Shown: positions 36,399 to 49,735 of the stretch, piece by piece | Numbering within the stretch: position 1 is the stretch's first letter | Layout of the letters: every line of letters starts with the position of its first letter | Notes under the pieces: generated by a model | Database searches by the model: none | What the model was told of the DNA's origin: nothing | What the model saw: the letters and a program-made list of their open reading frames with translations, nothing else | Source of the DNA: Megaleporinus macrocephalus | Taxonomy: Eukaryota > Chordata > Actinopteri > Characiformes > Anostomidae | Direction: 5' to 3' | DNA: 64,000 bases | NCBI GenBank assembly: GCA_021613375.1 | Contig: CM038726.1 | Coordinates: forward strand, 5,772,877 to 5,836,876 | Translations under genes and position numbers: made by a program

Positions 36399-36472
<74 letters not shown>
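36399..36472. repeat. (TA)n microsatellite
   Basis: About 37 TA units. Confidence 0.97.
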
Positions 36473-36477
<5 letters not shown>

Positions 36478-36604
36478 AAATAATCAAAATCATCCATATA
36501 TATCTAACTCATATATACACACAAATCATCACAAAGAGAAACATCCTAACACACTCAGAGTAATCTAAAAATTACTCATTAGATTAATCAATCATGAAAT
36601 GAAT

Positions 36605-37855
36605 GTCTATGATATGTGTGTGTGTGTATGATATGTGTGTATGATATGTGTGTATAATATGTGTGTGTATGATGTGTGTGTAAGATATGTGTGTGTATGA
36701 TTTGTGTGTGTACGATATGTGTGTGTATGATGTGTGTGTATAATATGTGTGTGTATGATGTGTGTGTAAGATATGTGTGTGTATGATTTGTGTGTGTACG
36801 ATATGTGTGTGTATGATGTGTGTGTGTACGATATGTGTGTATGATTTGTGTGTGTACGATATATGTGTGTATGATAGGTGTATGATATGTGTGTGTATGA
36901 TGTGTTTGTGTGTATTATGTGTGTGTATGATATGTGTGTGTATAATGTCTGTGTGTATGATGTGTGTGTGTACGATATGTGTGTGTATGGTATGTGTATG
37001 TATAATGTCTGTGTGTCTGATGTGTGTCTGATGTGTGTGTGTATGATGTGTGTGTGTACGATATGTGTGTGTATGATATGTATGTGTATGATATGAGTGT
37101 GTATGATATGTGTGTGTATGATGTCTGTGTGTCTGATGTGTGTGTACAATATGTGTGTGTATGATATGTGTGTGTATGATATGTGTGTGTATGATGTGTG
37201 TGTATGATATGAGTGTGTATGATATGTGTGTGTATGATGTGTGTCTGTATGCTATGTGTATGTATGATGTGTGTGTATGATGTGTGTATGTATGATGTGT
37301 GTGTGTACGATATGTGTGTGTATGATGTGTGTGTACGATATGTGTGTGTATGATGTGTGTCTGTATGCTATGTGTATGTATGATGTGTGTATATGTGTGT
37401 GTATGATGATGTGTGTATAATATGTGTGTGTATAATGTGTGTGTGTATGATGTGTGTGTATGATATGTGTGTGTATGATGTGTGTATGATGTGTGTGTAT
37501 GATGTGTGTGTATAATGTCTGTGTGTATGATGTGTTTGTGTGTATTATGTGTGTGTATGATATGTGTATGTATAATGTCTGTGTGTCTGATGTGTGTGTA
37601 CGATATGTGTGTGTATGATATGTGTGTGTATGATATGTGTGTGTATGATGTGTGTGTGTATGATATGAGTGTGTATGATATGTGTGTGTATGATGTGTGT
37701 CTGTATGCTATGTGTATGTATGATGTGTGTATGATGTGTGTGTATGATGTGTATGTATGATATGTGTGTGTATGATGTGTGTGTATGATGTGTGTATGAT
37801 ATGTGTGTGTGTGATATGTGTGTGTATGATGTGTGTGTGTATGATGTGTGTAAGA
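36605..37855. repeat. TG-rich compound tandem repeat
   Basis: 1.25 kb of units such as TATGATATGTGTGTG. The 424-codon minus-strand His-Thr frame is a repeat translation. Confidence 0.95.
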
Positions 37856-37859
37856 CATT

Positions 37860-38590
37860 ACGCATTTAGGATAGCATTGTTTTTGTTTGCTCAGTGTAGG
37901 TAACGTTTGATACTAGCAGCTCCAAGTAAATAGTATGAAGTTGGAGATTATTTACACAGAGGTTTGTTGCTTCTGTGTGATCATCATGGTGTCTCACTGT
38001 AAGCCACATAACATCTATGAAAAACCTACATAGACAAACAATTCTATGTATCTTTAAAAGCTTTGTTCCATTCCAGCTTTATTGATTCTTGTGGCTTATT
38101 TCAGAGTATCTTGTGTTTGTATTCAACCACAATGCCGTCTGCACCTGTAGATCCTCTCTAGCAACATCACCTCCACTAAACGTTTCTCGTAGCTGCAAAT
38201 CAGATTTCAAGAAACACATCTTCATTTTAAATTATTCTATAGTAAATGAAACTCATGTGCTTGGGGTCATCGTTGGGTCTTGTTGCAACATCTCTTCGGC
38301 TTGAGATCTTAAACTGCTGCCCTTTTTACAAGCTCTTGTCATGATACACTGTTGAATTCACAGGTAGCTAAGCAGCCACGAATCATGATACTCCCTCCGC
38401 TATGCTTCACAGTTGGGATGAGGCTTTGGTGTTGATCCCACTTTTTGATTGATTCCATCCATTGTGGAACAGTCAAGCGTGGATTGATGTGGTTTCTGAT
38501 CCCAAGAAACACTAGAGGCTGTCAATCCTTTGTCTTCTAGTTGTTGAATTAGCTGCTACCTCAGTGACCGCTATGGCCACATACACCAAA
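37860..38590. other. Spacer with a short antisense Tc1 remnant
   Basis: 38,375-38,440 (CTCCCTCCGCTATGCTTCACAG, then TTGGGATGAGGC) is the complement of the Tc1 motif encoding VKHGGGS. The duplicated segment shared with copy 4 begins near 38,480. Confidence 0.55.
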
Positions 38591-39280
38591 CTATCTACCA
38601 ATATGTCACAGTATGTTATATCACTCTTTACACAACTCTATATTCTTTTTGTATTCATTCATACTCTTTGTATTTACTGTATATATCTTTTGTATATAAT
38701 GTTTACTGTATAGTTCTGCACTTGTGTTGTGTGTTAGACTGTATGGTCCTGGAGGAACATTGTTTCAGCTATGTCACTTTATACTTGTATATGTAACTGA
38801 AGTGACAATAAAGCCTCTTAAAACTCAAAACTTGATGTAAACACAGATCTTCAGCAATGCATCTGTAGCATTTTTCAGCTTCATGTTCCTCTACAACCAG
38901 CATTCTGAGGTCTTCTGCAAGTTGTTCACATCAAAACATGGTTCACACCTTTACTGAGAAGAACAGAAAAGGACAAACATTCTTTACAAGGAAGGTAAAA
39001 TTGGATCCTGGTGTAACAGTTCAGCTGAAGAAGATGATCTTGAGAACAGTTTGTGACTAGAGAGTCTATGCATTGAATGTCACATTGTACCCCCGGGGGA
39101 TTAGGGGGAAACATTGGAGTCCGGGAAACGTAGGAGTGTTTTGGACTATAGCGCCGGAGGATAGCCCCTGAACATCTGCCCAGGTTCATTATGTAAGTGG
39201 ACGAGTCAGGACAGACCCCAGAAATCTAAAAGTGTCCTGTTGTTGGGCTGGTTGATGGCTCGAGGGAATTTCACACAGAC

Positions 39281-39331
39281 CTTAAAAAGGAGCAGAACAC
39301 ACATTCTTCAGTCAGTCCTCAGGTTTAGGTT
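39281..39331 (+). promoter_or_regulatory. Putative core promoter of type B copy 5
   Basis: CTTAAAAAGG (39281-39290) lies about 30 bp before TCAGTCC, an initiator-like start within the conserved CAGTCCTCAGGTTTAGGTT block (39313-39331). The spacing fits a weak TATA plus initiator. The block is shared by copies 2, 4, 5 and 6. Predicted from spacing and conservation only. Confidence 0.45.
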
Positions 39332-39370
39332 CAGAGATCCAGGCTGCTGTACAGGCTACCACCAGATTCC

Positions 39371-40549
39371 ATGATGTCTGTCTACCAGAGGCTGATGCTA
39401 ATCTCTGCGGTCGTGCTGTTGTTAGTAGTGGGCAGTAGCTGGGCGCTCATATGTGAGCCCTGTTCTGACACGGTGAGATGTCCAGAGATGCAGTGTAAGG
39501 GTAGGCAAGTCCAGAGGGTCTGCAGCTGTTGCCCCCAGTGTGCCAAACAGAAGGACGAGATTTGTGGTGGCCTGTTCGACTCGATGGGGATTTGTGACGA
39601 AGGTCTACAGTGCGTGAGAAGTGGGCACCCAATGAACAGTGCTGGAGTATGTAAAGGTGGGTATGGCAGCGCTTTCACTTTTGCCTCTCTGAAGTTCTAG
39701 ATTTAATAGAAAGCACCAGTGACTGTGTCCTCTATGTGTTCTCTGGTCCTTCATCAGTGACTATTAAAATGTTCTCTCTTTTTTCAGATAAAGCACCAAA
39801 CAATGTCCAGAAACAACCTCACGGAATGCAGAAGTCTTAGAGGTAAGTAATTAACTTCATCGATTGTTAGCTATCTTCAAGTCTACGGTTTTTCAACCAC
39901 TTAGGCCTGAAAGGACACTTTGTCCTTAATTGACTTCAAAATAACAAAGAAACAGAAATTGTTGTCAGACCAGAAACAACATACATACCTTGTCCAGCAA
40001 CAGGAAGAACGGGCTCCAGCACAGTTTAAGCAGTTTACGAGCAAATGGATGAATGAATATGCACCCCAATGAGGAGGTTCCTCAAGGTTCTAGTGTGGGA
40101 CCTATTTAGTTCTGAAGCTTTTCCTTTCTGAAATGGACTGTTCTGTTAAAAGTATTTACAGTCTTACTCAAAAACTGGGACTATTTGATTTACTAAAACC
40201 TTAGATCCTGTTTAAGATACTTACAAGAGCACATTGGTCTTAAAACAGAAACATACAACTCAAGCATTCTTAGGTTTGTTTACTTTGCAACTGAATGGAT
40301 TGAAAGTTCATCATGTTTCTCACAGTGAAGACCCAGTGATTGAAAGAATATCTGAATGCACTTTGAGTATGTACACGTTTTCACTGTGAACGCTTGTGCT
40401 TTTCTTTGAATGGCTGAAATCTTTCATATGTGCAGGTTGAGACCAATGACGAGTTTCACCAGGAGGACAAGAAGCGTGCAGATGATCTGACTGACATTAA
40501 AACTTCACTCCAAATGGACACAAGTGGCACTGCATTCGGACGTCTTTAA
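39371..40549 (+). CDS. Single-IGFBP-domain secreted protein, type B, copy 5 (three exons)
   Basis: Exon 1 at 39371-39656 encodes a signal peptide (residues 1-25, core VVLLLVV) and an IGFBP domain with 12 cysteines (28, 31, 37, 42, 51, 53, 54, 57, 65, 75, 81, 94), signature CSCCPQCA. A second ATG lies one codon downstream. With exon 2 at 39811-39842 and exon 3 at 40436-40549 the frame is 432 nt, 143 residues, ending VETNDEFHQEDKKRADD... then TAA. However, the strongest acceptor is tctcttttttcag at 39787; using it adds 23 nt, shifts frame and ends the protein at a TAG two bases before the exon 2 donor. Both tails are possible. Family members are secreted; partner unknown. Most intact type B gene here together with copy 2. 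Confidence 0.72.
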
Positions 40550-41627
40550 ACTAAATGTTGTTTATTTGAACCTTTATTGATCTGACCAAAGTACAAAGAT
40601 CTTCTAGTATTTTTACTCACCAACTTTTTGACGATGAGGAAATTGATACATCAATAACCATGAAAGTAAGAAATGATTGTCTATGGATTAAGAATTATGA
40701 TTATAAACTTTTTTAAATTAGTCTTAGTCTTCTTGTACTACAGGCATCTATTGTTCTCTGGAATTCTTGTTCTACCTATGGAAATAATCTGCTGTATGAT
40801 GAAATAAATATGCATGGTCTGCAGTTGAACTGTTTTATCACTTTTGTCTTTTTTACATTCTTTAATATTTGTAGCAAACAAATATGAAATATTCTAAGAA
40901 ACAATAAAAATAGCTCTGAATTAAAATGATTTTCCAGAATATGTGGGACAATGTGCAATGGTTTGCACTTGGTGCTGGAGGAATTTCTTCAAAACCCTTA
41001 ACCCAACTGAGGAGTTCTGCCATGCATGGAGGTGGGCAGTTTATGCCGCATCCTTAGATGAGCCTGTTGGTTGCCATGAATGCAGCATGTTAGGACATCA
41101 CAGCAGATGCCTACAGATGTTGGATAAGCATGGACAGACAGGAACGTCAGGACGTGTAGAAAGATTCCAGTGGAACTTTAAATACAGCTCTGCATGTACA
41201 GTTCTGTAGAGTATTGATGACTTTGTGCTATGAAGTGTTATAACAGTACTGCTTTTCTTTTCTGTATTTTCAATGAACTGGTCTGTCTATAAAATACTGT
41301 ACAAACAGTACAATCATGAATATGAATCCTGGCCAATCAGTGTCCCACATATGGTAATGCTGAAATGAACACATATGCCACATAGACAAAGTGCAACCAC
41401 ATGCATGTTAGTGAGAAATGCACCAAAGTGACTGAGAGACGCTGTAATATTGTTACAGCCGTGGCATTTTTCCACCCCTAGTGGTGAATTTTGGTATTGA
41501 TTTGCAGGGGCACAGGTCACCACACAGGAGGTTTGTTTATTGTACATTCAGATGAGATGTTGATGGACTCCTCAATCCATTTACATCTGTGTCCATCCAG
41601 TTCGCCGGATAAAGAAAGTAAAAATAG
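40550..41627. other. 3' flank of copy 5, no further gene seen
   Basis: AATAAA at 40803-40808 probably ends the transcript. Homologous to the copy 4 flank until about 41,575, with indels. The 88-codon frame at 40943 is not conserved in that duplicate. Confidence 0.5.
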
Positions 41628-41628
41628 A

Positions 41629-41687
<59 letters not shown>
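41629..41687. repeat. (TA)n microsatellite
   Basis: About 29 TA units. Confidence 0.97.
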
Positions 41688-41689
<2 letters not shown>

Positions 41690-41749
41690 TTATTTAAACA
41701 AAGCCATTCTTTATGTTTTAAAAACATTTTTTGATAGATGCAGGAATGC

Positions 41750-42000
41750 AGACAGGTCAATTAACTTCATTAACAGGTCTAATTCCAAGAATCCCCCGAG
41801 GGACAATGTGACATGCATCACAAACCGTTCTCGAGATCAGTCTAAATGCTGAACTGTTACACCTGAACCCAAGTTTATCTTCTCTATAAAGACTGTTTGT
41901 TTGAACACGTACTCAGTGAAGTACAGGTTTTCTGAGTGGGTTTCTGTGTTTGTATCTTTGAACCTTTCCTCTCAGTAAGAAAGGTGCTCGAAGAAGCTCA
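41750..42000 (-). repeat. Orphan type B upstream block
   Basis: Matches 44,720-44,940 in direct orientation and, in reverse complement, the region about 300 bp upstream of copies 4 and 5 (TGAACTGTTACACCTG, AATGTGACAT). No IGFBP exon adjoins it, so it may be what remains of a further inverted gene copy. Confidence 0.5.
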
Positions 42001-42570
42001 ATGCAGAAATACAGACAGGGTATTGTGGCAGGGTATTATTTATTTACATAACTTTAAAATACTTACATAGAAAGTTAATGACAGTGATGATATGTTTGTG
42101 TGCCCCTTAGAATATTTATATTTGCTGATAAAACTAATAAATAATGCAAACCATACATATGTATTACATCACTCTGAAGATTATTGCTATAAATACAACA
42201 AGACCAGAGAACAATAGTTGCGATTAGTAAAGGTTCATGAGCGTAAGTCTTAACAAAGAGAATATCATTTCTTAGTTTCATGTTCATTAACATATCAATT
42301 TCCTGAGATATGAAAAAGACTTTTTTATATATTTTGTCTCCTTAAAAAAAGTTGATCAGTGAAAATACTAAAATCTTTACATTGTGCTTTGGTCAGTTAA
42401 ATGAAGGTTCAAGATAAATAACAAATCACAGATTCTAGTTTTTACTGGATTTTCCAAAATGGCCCAACGTTTCCAGTAATGGGATCCATACAAGAATACA
42501 TGAATTATGGAGTTCTGGTTTGATAATCAAAAAAGGAGCGCTACTGTTGATGAATGGAAAGAATAAGTGC

Positions 42571-44460
42571 TCATTTGGAGTGAGTCAGATCATCTGGGCA
42601 CTTCTCGTCCTCCTGGTGCAACTCATCATCGGTCTCAACTTGTGCATATCAACGATTTCAGCCATTTAAAGAAAAGCTGGTTGCTAATCTGAAGAAGCAG
42701 TGCTGGGACATTCTCAGCCCCAGTCAGTCAAAATGCTGTTGTACCACGGCGCTGTTCACTGTTGTCCACCAGTGAAGTCACACAGTATCATCTCAAGGAT
42801 AATTAACACAAAGCAAAGATGTTAATTTCTTACCTCCAGGAACATTTTATTTCAATTGCCTAAAGCAAGATGCACTGCTAGTTGTAAGCATGATTTAGTG
42901 CTAGATGTGGGCTAAATTACACTACTAGATGTGGGCTAAGATCCACTACTAGATGTGGGCTAAGATCCACCGCTAGATGTGGGCTAAGATCCACCGCTAG
43001 ATGTGGGCTAAGATCCACCGCTAGATGTGGGCTGAGATACACCGCTAGATGTGGGATAAGATACACTGATATATGTGGGCTAAGATCCACTGCTAGATGT
43101 GGGCTAAAATACACTGCTAGATGTGGGCTAAAATACACTGCTAGATGTGGGCTGAGACACACTGCTAGATGTAGCCAAAGATCCACTACTAGATGTGGGC
43201 AAAGATCTACTGCTAGATGTGGGCTAAGATCCACTGCTAGATGTGGGCTAAGATCCACCGCTAGATGTGGGCTGAGATACACCGCTAGATGTGGGATAAG
43301 ATACACTGATATATGTGGGCTAAGATCCACTGCTAGATGTTGGCTAAGATCCACCGCTAGATGTGGGCTAAGATACACTGCTAGATGTTGGCTAAGATCC
43401 ACTGCTAGATGTGGGCTAAGATCCACTGCTAGATGTTGGCTAAGATCCACCGCTAGATGTGGGCTAAGATACACTGCTAGATGTGGGCTGAGATCTACTG
43501 CTAGATGTGGGCTAAGATCCACTGCTAGATGTGGGCTAAGATCCACTGCTAGATGTGGGCTAAGATCCACTGCTAGATGTTGGCTAAGATCCACTGCTAG
43601 ATGTGGGCTAAGATCCACTACTAGATGTGGGCTGAGATCTACTGCTAGATGTGGGCTAAGATCCACTACTAGATGTGGGCTGAGATCTACTGCTAGATGT
43701 GGGCTAAGATCCACTGCTAGATGGGGGGCTAAGATCCACCGCTAGATGTGGGCTGAGATCTACTGCTAGATGTGGGCTAAGATCCACCGCTAGATGTGGG
43801 CTAAGATCCACCGCTAGATGTGGGCTAAGATCCACTGCTAGATGTGGGCTAAGATCCACCGCTAGATGGGGGCTGAGATCTACTGCTAGATGTTGGCTAA
43901 GATACACCGCTAGATGTGGGCTAAGATCCACTGCTAGGTGTGGGCTAAGATCCACTGCTAGATGTGGGCTAAGATCCACTACTAGATGTGGGCTAAGATC
44001 CACTACTAGATGTGGGCTAAGATCCACTACTAGATGTGGGCTAAGATCCACTACTAGATGTGGGCTGAGATCTACTGCTAGATGTGGGCTAAGATCCACT
44101 ACTAGATGTGGGCTAAGATCCACTACTAGATGTGGGCTAAGATCCACTACTAGATATGGGCTGAGATCTACTGCTAGATGTGGGCTAAGATCCACTACTA
44201 GATGTGGGCTAAGATCCACTACTATATGTGGGCTGAGATCTACTGCTAGATGTGGGCTAAGATCTACTGCTAGATGTGGGCTGAGATCTACTGCTAGACA
44301 TGTGCAAAGATCTAACTACATAATAACTACATTGTATGGTGCCTATAAAAGAGCTCACTGTGTCATTACAGGGCTCGCATATGAGCGCCCAGCTACTGTC
44401 CACTACTAACAACAGCAGGACCTGAGAGATTAGCACCAGTCTCAGAGAGACAGACATCAT
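42571..44460 (-). pseudogene. Type B copy 6, inverted, with its middle replaced by a minisatellite
   Basis: On the minus strand ATG at 44460 starts MMSVSLRLVLISQVLLL and continues through SSWALICEPCNDTV, matching copy 5 up to its second cysteine and five residues beyond. Homology stops near 44,350. A 24-bp minisatellite fills 42,912-44,310. Homology resumes near 42,837 with the exon 2 end (CTGGAG then gtaagaaattaac) and at 42,638-42,571 with exon 3 (VETDDELHQEDEK, then TGA). Ten of the 12 cysteines are lost. The exon 3 acceptor has lost one base (caag before TTGAG). No functional IGFBP domain can be made. Confidence 0.8.
42912..44310. repeat. 24-bp minisatellite array inside copy 6
   Basis: About 58 copies of a 24-bp unit (core CTAGATGTGGGCTAAGATCC). 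Because 24 is a multiple of 3, the minus strand stays open and reads an eight-residue repeat VDLSPHLA. The two long open frames (265 and 171 codons) are therefore probably repeat artefacts, although the first part lies downstream of a real signal-peptide exon. Confidence 0.95.
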
Positions 44461-44485
44461 GGAGTCCAGCAGTAGCCTGTAAAAC

Positions 44486-44510
44486 AGCCTCAACCTAACC
44501 CTGAGGACTG
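44486..44510 (-). promoter_or_regulatory. Conserved 5' element of type B genes (copy 6)
   Basis: Reverse complement reads CAGTCAGTCCTCAGGGTTAG, close to the block before copies 2, 4 and 5. Confidence 0.4.
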
Positions 44511-44939
44511 ACTGAACAGTGTGTGTTTTGCTTCTTTTCAACGTCTGTGTGAAATTCTTTTGAGCTATCAACCAGCCTGATAACAAGATGCTCTTAGATT
44601 TCCATGGCTTGGCTCAACTCGTCCTGACTCGTCCACTTACATAGTAAGCCTGGGCAGATGTTCAAGATCTTTGTCACGGCTCTGTAGTCCAACGCACTTA
44701 ACGTGCCAATTCTTCCCGGCACTCTAATTCCAAGAATCCCCCGAAGGTCAATGTGACATGCATCCCAAACCGTTCTTAAGAACACTCTAAGTGCTGAACA
44801 GTTACACCTGAACCCAAGTTTGTCTTCTCTATATTTGTTTGAACACGTGCTCAGTGAAGTACAGGTTTTCTGAGTGGGTTTCTGTGTTTCCTTATCTTTT
44901 CCTCTCAATAAGAATTGTGGTCAAAGAAGGACACTGTGA

Positions 44940-45185
44940 TAGATGTCTTTGTTGTCCAAGAACAACTTTGCAAGCGGGCTTGAATATGCCCACATGGATG
45001 TTCAACAATGCTTTTTGGACAGGTGAGACAAGAGTGGAACTTTTTAGCACAAGTGCACTCCAACACCAAAACCTCATCCCAACTGTGAAGCACGGTGGAG
45101 GGAGCTTCATGATTTGTGGCTCCTCAGCTGCCTGTTATTTTAATGGTGAATTAAAACGTTTTACAAGGGAGTGGTTTTAATGGCA
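44940..45185 (+). mobile_element. Tc1/mariner transposase fragment
   Basis: The frame reads FWTGETRVELF then [20 protein letters not shown], the central part of a Tc1 catalytic domain with one typical Asp changed to Gly in the usual WTDE motif. Short and inactive. Confidence 0.75.
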
Positions 45186-45189
45186 GCAG

Positions 45190-46625
45190 TCCAAGATCTC
45201 AAGATTTGGCATCAATCCCTGCACTACTCGGACCGACAGTCTCCATAGTGGTATTTTCAAAACGTTACGAGGACATAATGAAAAGAGAGAGGACTAAATA
45301 AAGAGAGGACAGAACTCCATTAATTTTGTCCCTTTTTCTTTTATTCAGTCTCATTTTTCTTCATTTAGTCTCCTATCTTTTCATTCTGAACTATTTCTTT
45401 TTTTTCTATTTATTCTTGTTTCAGGCTTCTCTCTTTTTGCTGTCTACTTTCATTTTGTCCTCTCTCCTATAGTTTGGTTTATATAGTCCTATAGTTTTAT
45501 TGAGTCCTATTGACTTTCATTCAGTTCCCTCTTTCCATCATTTTTTCTCCTTCAATTCTGTTCTCTGTCCTTTCGTTCCTTTCCTTCTCTCCTCAATCCT
45601 TTCATTCGGCTGTTTTTCCTTTCATTCGTTTACATTCCTTCCCTAATTCTGTCCCTGTCCTGTCTTTCTTCCCCTCTCTTCTCTTTCGGTACACCTTCTT
45701 CCCTCGATTACTCAGTGCTGTACTGTAGAGAAGCAGCCCCCCGATCCTGAAGCTCCCACCTTCATACTTTCCGTCAGGTCAGCCGTGTCGTGTAAAAGTT
45801 GGCTACATGATTTTGTTCTGCTTGAGGGGCGAAGTGGGTTAGGAGCTGTCAGTCAAGCTGCCCATCAGCCACGCCCCCACACAGTTCTAAGATCAGCAGT
45901 GTAGAAGCATATTTCTGGCTTATTTTTCATTCGTCTTTGCCGGATGTTTAACATAACACTCATCTTTGGTATCGTTCCCCAGGACTTTCAGTGTAAGTCC
46001 AAGTGATTTTGGAGAATTTCTATTGGTCCATTCGCTATAAAACTCAACTCAAGTTCCAATGACACTTTAAAGCTTTGGACTCTTGAAAACATTATTATAT
46101 TTTGAAAAGCTATTTTTTTTACAGACGGGAAGCTTTTATTTGCTCAGCAAAACATTATTTTTGAAATATTCTAAAAGTATTAATTTAGTAAGGTAGAGCT
46201 TTTACATATTTTAGTGTGTTTGTTTAACCCTTTCCAAGCTTCTCCTAAACAACCCAGTATTATTATCAGTTCTCATCTAATACCTGCTTTGACTGCTCAG
46301 TACTTCATTAAGCTAAATCAAGATTGCTGCTGAAGGAACTAAACACATTCATACAATGTCTGGGGCGTCCAGGAGAAATCTGGAACCTAACTTTGTTCTT
46401 CAAACTGGAGCTCAAGATCTGATCTACTTCTCTCGCAATAAGATATTCATGTTACTTTGTATTGTATGTATGATTATTTACATCTGTTCTAATCAGATCT
46501 GCTGTTCTTACTGGTGAACATACAAACACTGATCAGATAAAGAGGCTGACTACGTTTTATATACCCAATTTAATGGAATAGAAAAGCAAGACGAGCCAAG
46601 AACGAGGACACGGCCTTGTGTAACA
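45190..46625. other. Intergenic, no gene recognised
   Basis: 45,300-45,720 is T/C-rich (many TTCATT, CTCTCT runs). No coding signal or named repeat seen. Confidence 0.5.
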
Positions 46626-46629
46626 TCTA

Positions 46630-46635
46630 TTTATT
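46630..46635 (-). terminator. Probable poly(A) signal of the H3.3 gene
   Basis: tttatt on the plus strand is AATAAA on the minus strand, about 1.4 kb beyond the H3.3 stop codon. The intervening 46,636-48,045 has no gene and would be a long 3' UTR. Replication-independent H3.3 genes use polyadenylation, unlike stem-loop histone genes; no histone stem-loop was seen after the stop. Confidence 0.5.
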
Positions 46636-48045
46636 ACCACCATAGTATGAGAAATTTGGAAAATACAAAGATCAGCTTATTTAGATTTCTGAATAAGAAA
46701 AATAAACAGAAACATGAGGTTATACTGTGTATCACAACGAGAGAGCGAGAAAGAGGGAGAGGAGCTGAAAGGTCTACACAAAGAGAGTGGAACACTCCAA
46801 AAAACAAAACGTGACAACTTTTTAAAATTTTTTTGCTACAATTCGTGACCAATGCCGATCTGTGGAAGGAAAAAAGAAAAGAAAGGAGGAGATGGGGGAA
46901 AAGAGAGAAAGACGACAGAAAGAGAAGAGAGAGAGAGAGTGTTAGAACAAGGAGAAGGGATGTCTGGAGAACAGTGAGAGTGAATGAGAGGCTGGTTTAG
47001 AGCACCCCCCTGTGGCTGCCTGAAGTTATAACAGGAGGAGCAGGATCGGCAATCACTGTGATGAACGAAAGGAAAGACGGACGACAAACGAGAGACGGAA
47101 ACAAAGATTTTCATTCAAATTTTCTTTCGTTTTGCTCTTTTGTATCCTAACAGTGGTAAAACGAGTCATGTGTATGCATCATAGAAAAAAAAGACACCAT
47201 ATCAACAATAATAGTAATCATCAATATTATAACAACTTTTTAACCAATAGATGCTGGTTTGCAGTTGAATACGATTCTGCTTCGCTGATCACGGCACCGG
47301 CACGCGCTCGCACCGCTATAGGTGGGGTGCACCTGCACGTACACACACATCTGCCAAGACAGGTGGGGGTGGGGGGGGGGTAAGGACAGGTATACAGGGT
47401 AGGGTGATTGGGTACAGGTAATCAGATTCAGGTGTCTCGATACTGATGTACAGATAAAGGTAGGGTTCTGGGTACGGGTGTATGGGGCAGGTAAAGGTGG
47501 CCTGGGGCAGTTTTAGTAGCACCCTGCTGTGGAAGTTGCCGCTCCCCTTAAGCAGACTAACCCCAGACGCCACCCCTCGGATCTCCCTGTGTGTGCACGT
47601 GCACGTACGTAAACGTCTGTGTGGGGGGGAAACCAAAACCAAAACCAAAACAATAAGAAAAAATAAGACCCCAAGCTCGGCATGGGTGGACCTCGTTTAT
47701 GCTCCGACTGCGTGTACGTGTGTTCAGAGAGAGTGCGTGCGCTGACGCGTCAGTGGGGGCAGGCAGGTGGGTGGGCGCGGGCGCGGGCCGGCGGCCGCGT
47801 GATCGGCAGCATCTGTTACATGCACATACAGGTACCCTACGCTTCAGTGAGACAGCACTAGCAGACTGAAACACATTGGCCTCCCCGTCGCTGATACTCT
47901 AAACTCTACCAAGAAAGGAGGGAGGAGGAGACGAGTGGAGAGGGGGACAGAGAGAGAGAGAGAGAAAGAGAGAGCGAGAGAGAGAGAGAAAGAGAGAGAG
48001 AGAATGCGAAAAAGAGGGAAAGGAGCAGGAAGAAAGGAGGAGAGC
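46636..48045 (-). other. Inferred 3' UTR of H3.3
   Basis: No long credible frame. Contains G-rich and GT/CA-rich parts at 47,340-47,400 and a (GA)n tract at 47,940-48,003 close to the stop codon. Extent rests only on the AATAAA at 46,630. Confidence 0.45.
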
Positions 48046-49726
<1,681 letters not shown>

Positions 49727-49735
49727 TCAAGTTAC

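Noticed and set aside
36584..37858. 424-codon His-Thr-rich minus-strand frame
   Set aside because: Translation of a TG/CA-rich simple repeat; no biased codon choice independent of the repeat.
42917..44219. Possible secreted VDLSPHLA-repeat protein
   Set aside because: Open only because the 24-bp unit is a multiple of three. The array has many near-identical units and interrupts a recognisable pseudogene.
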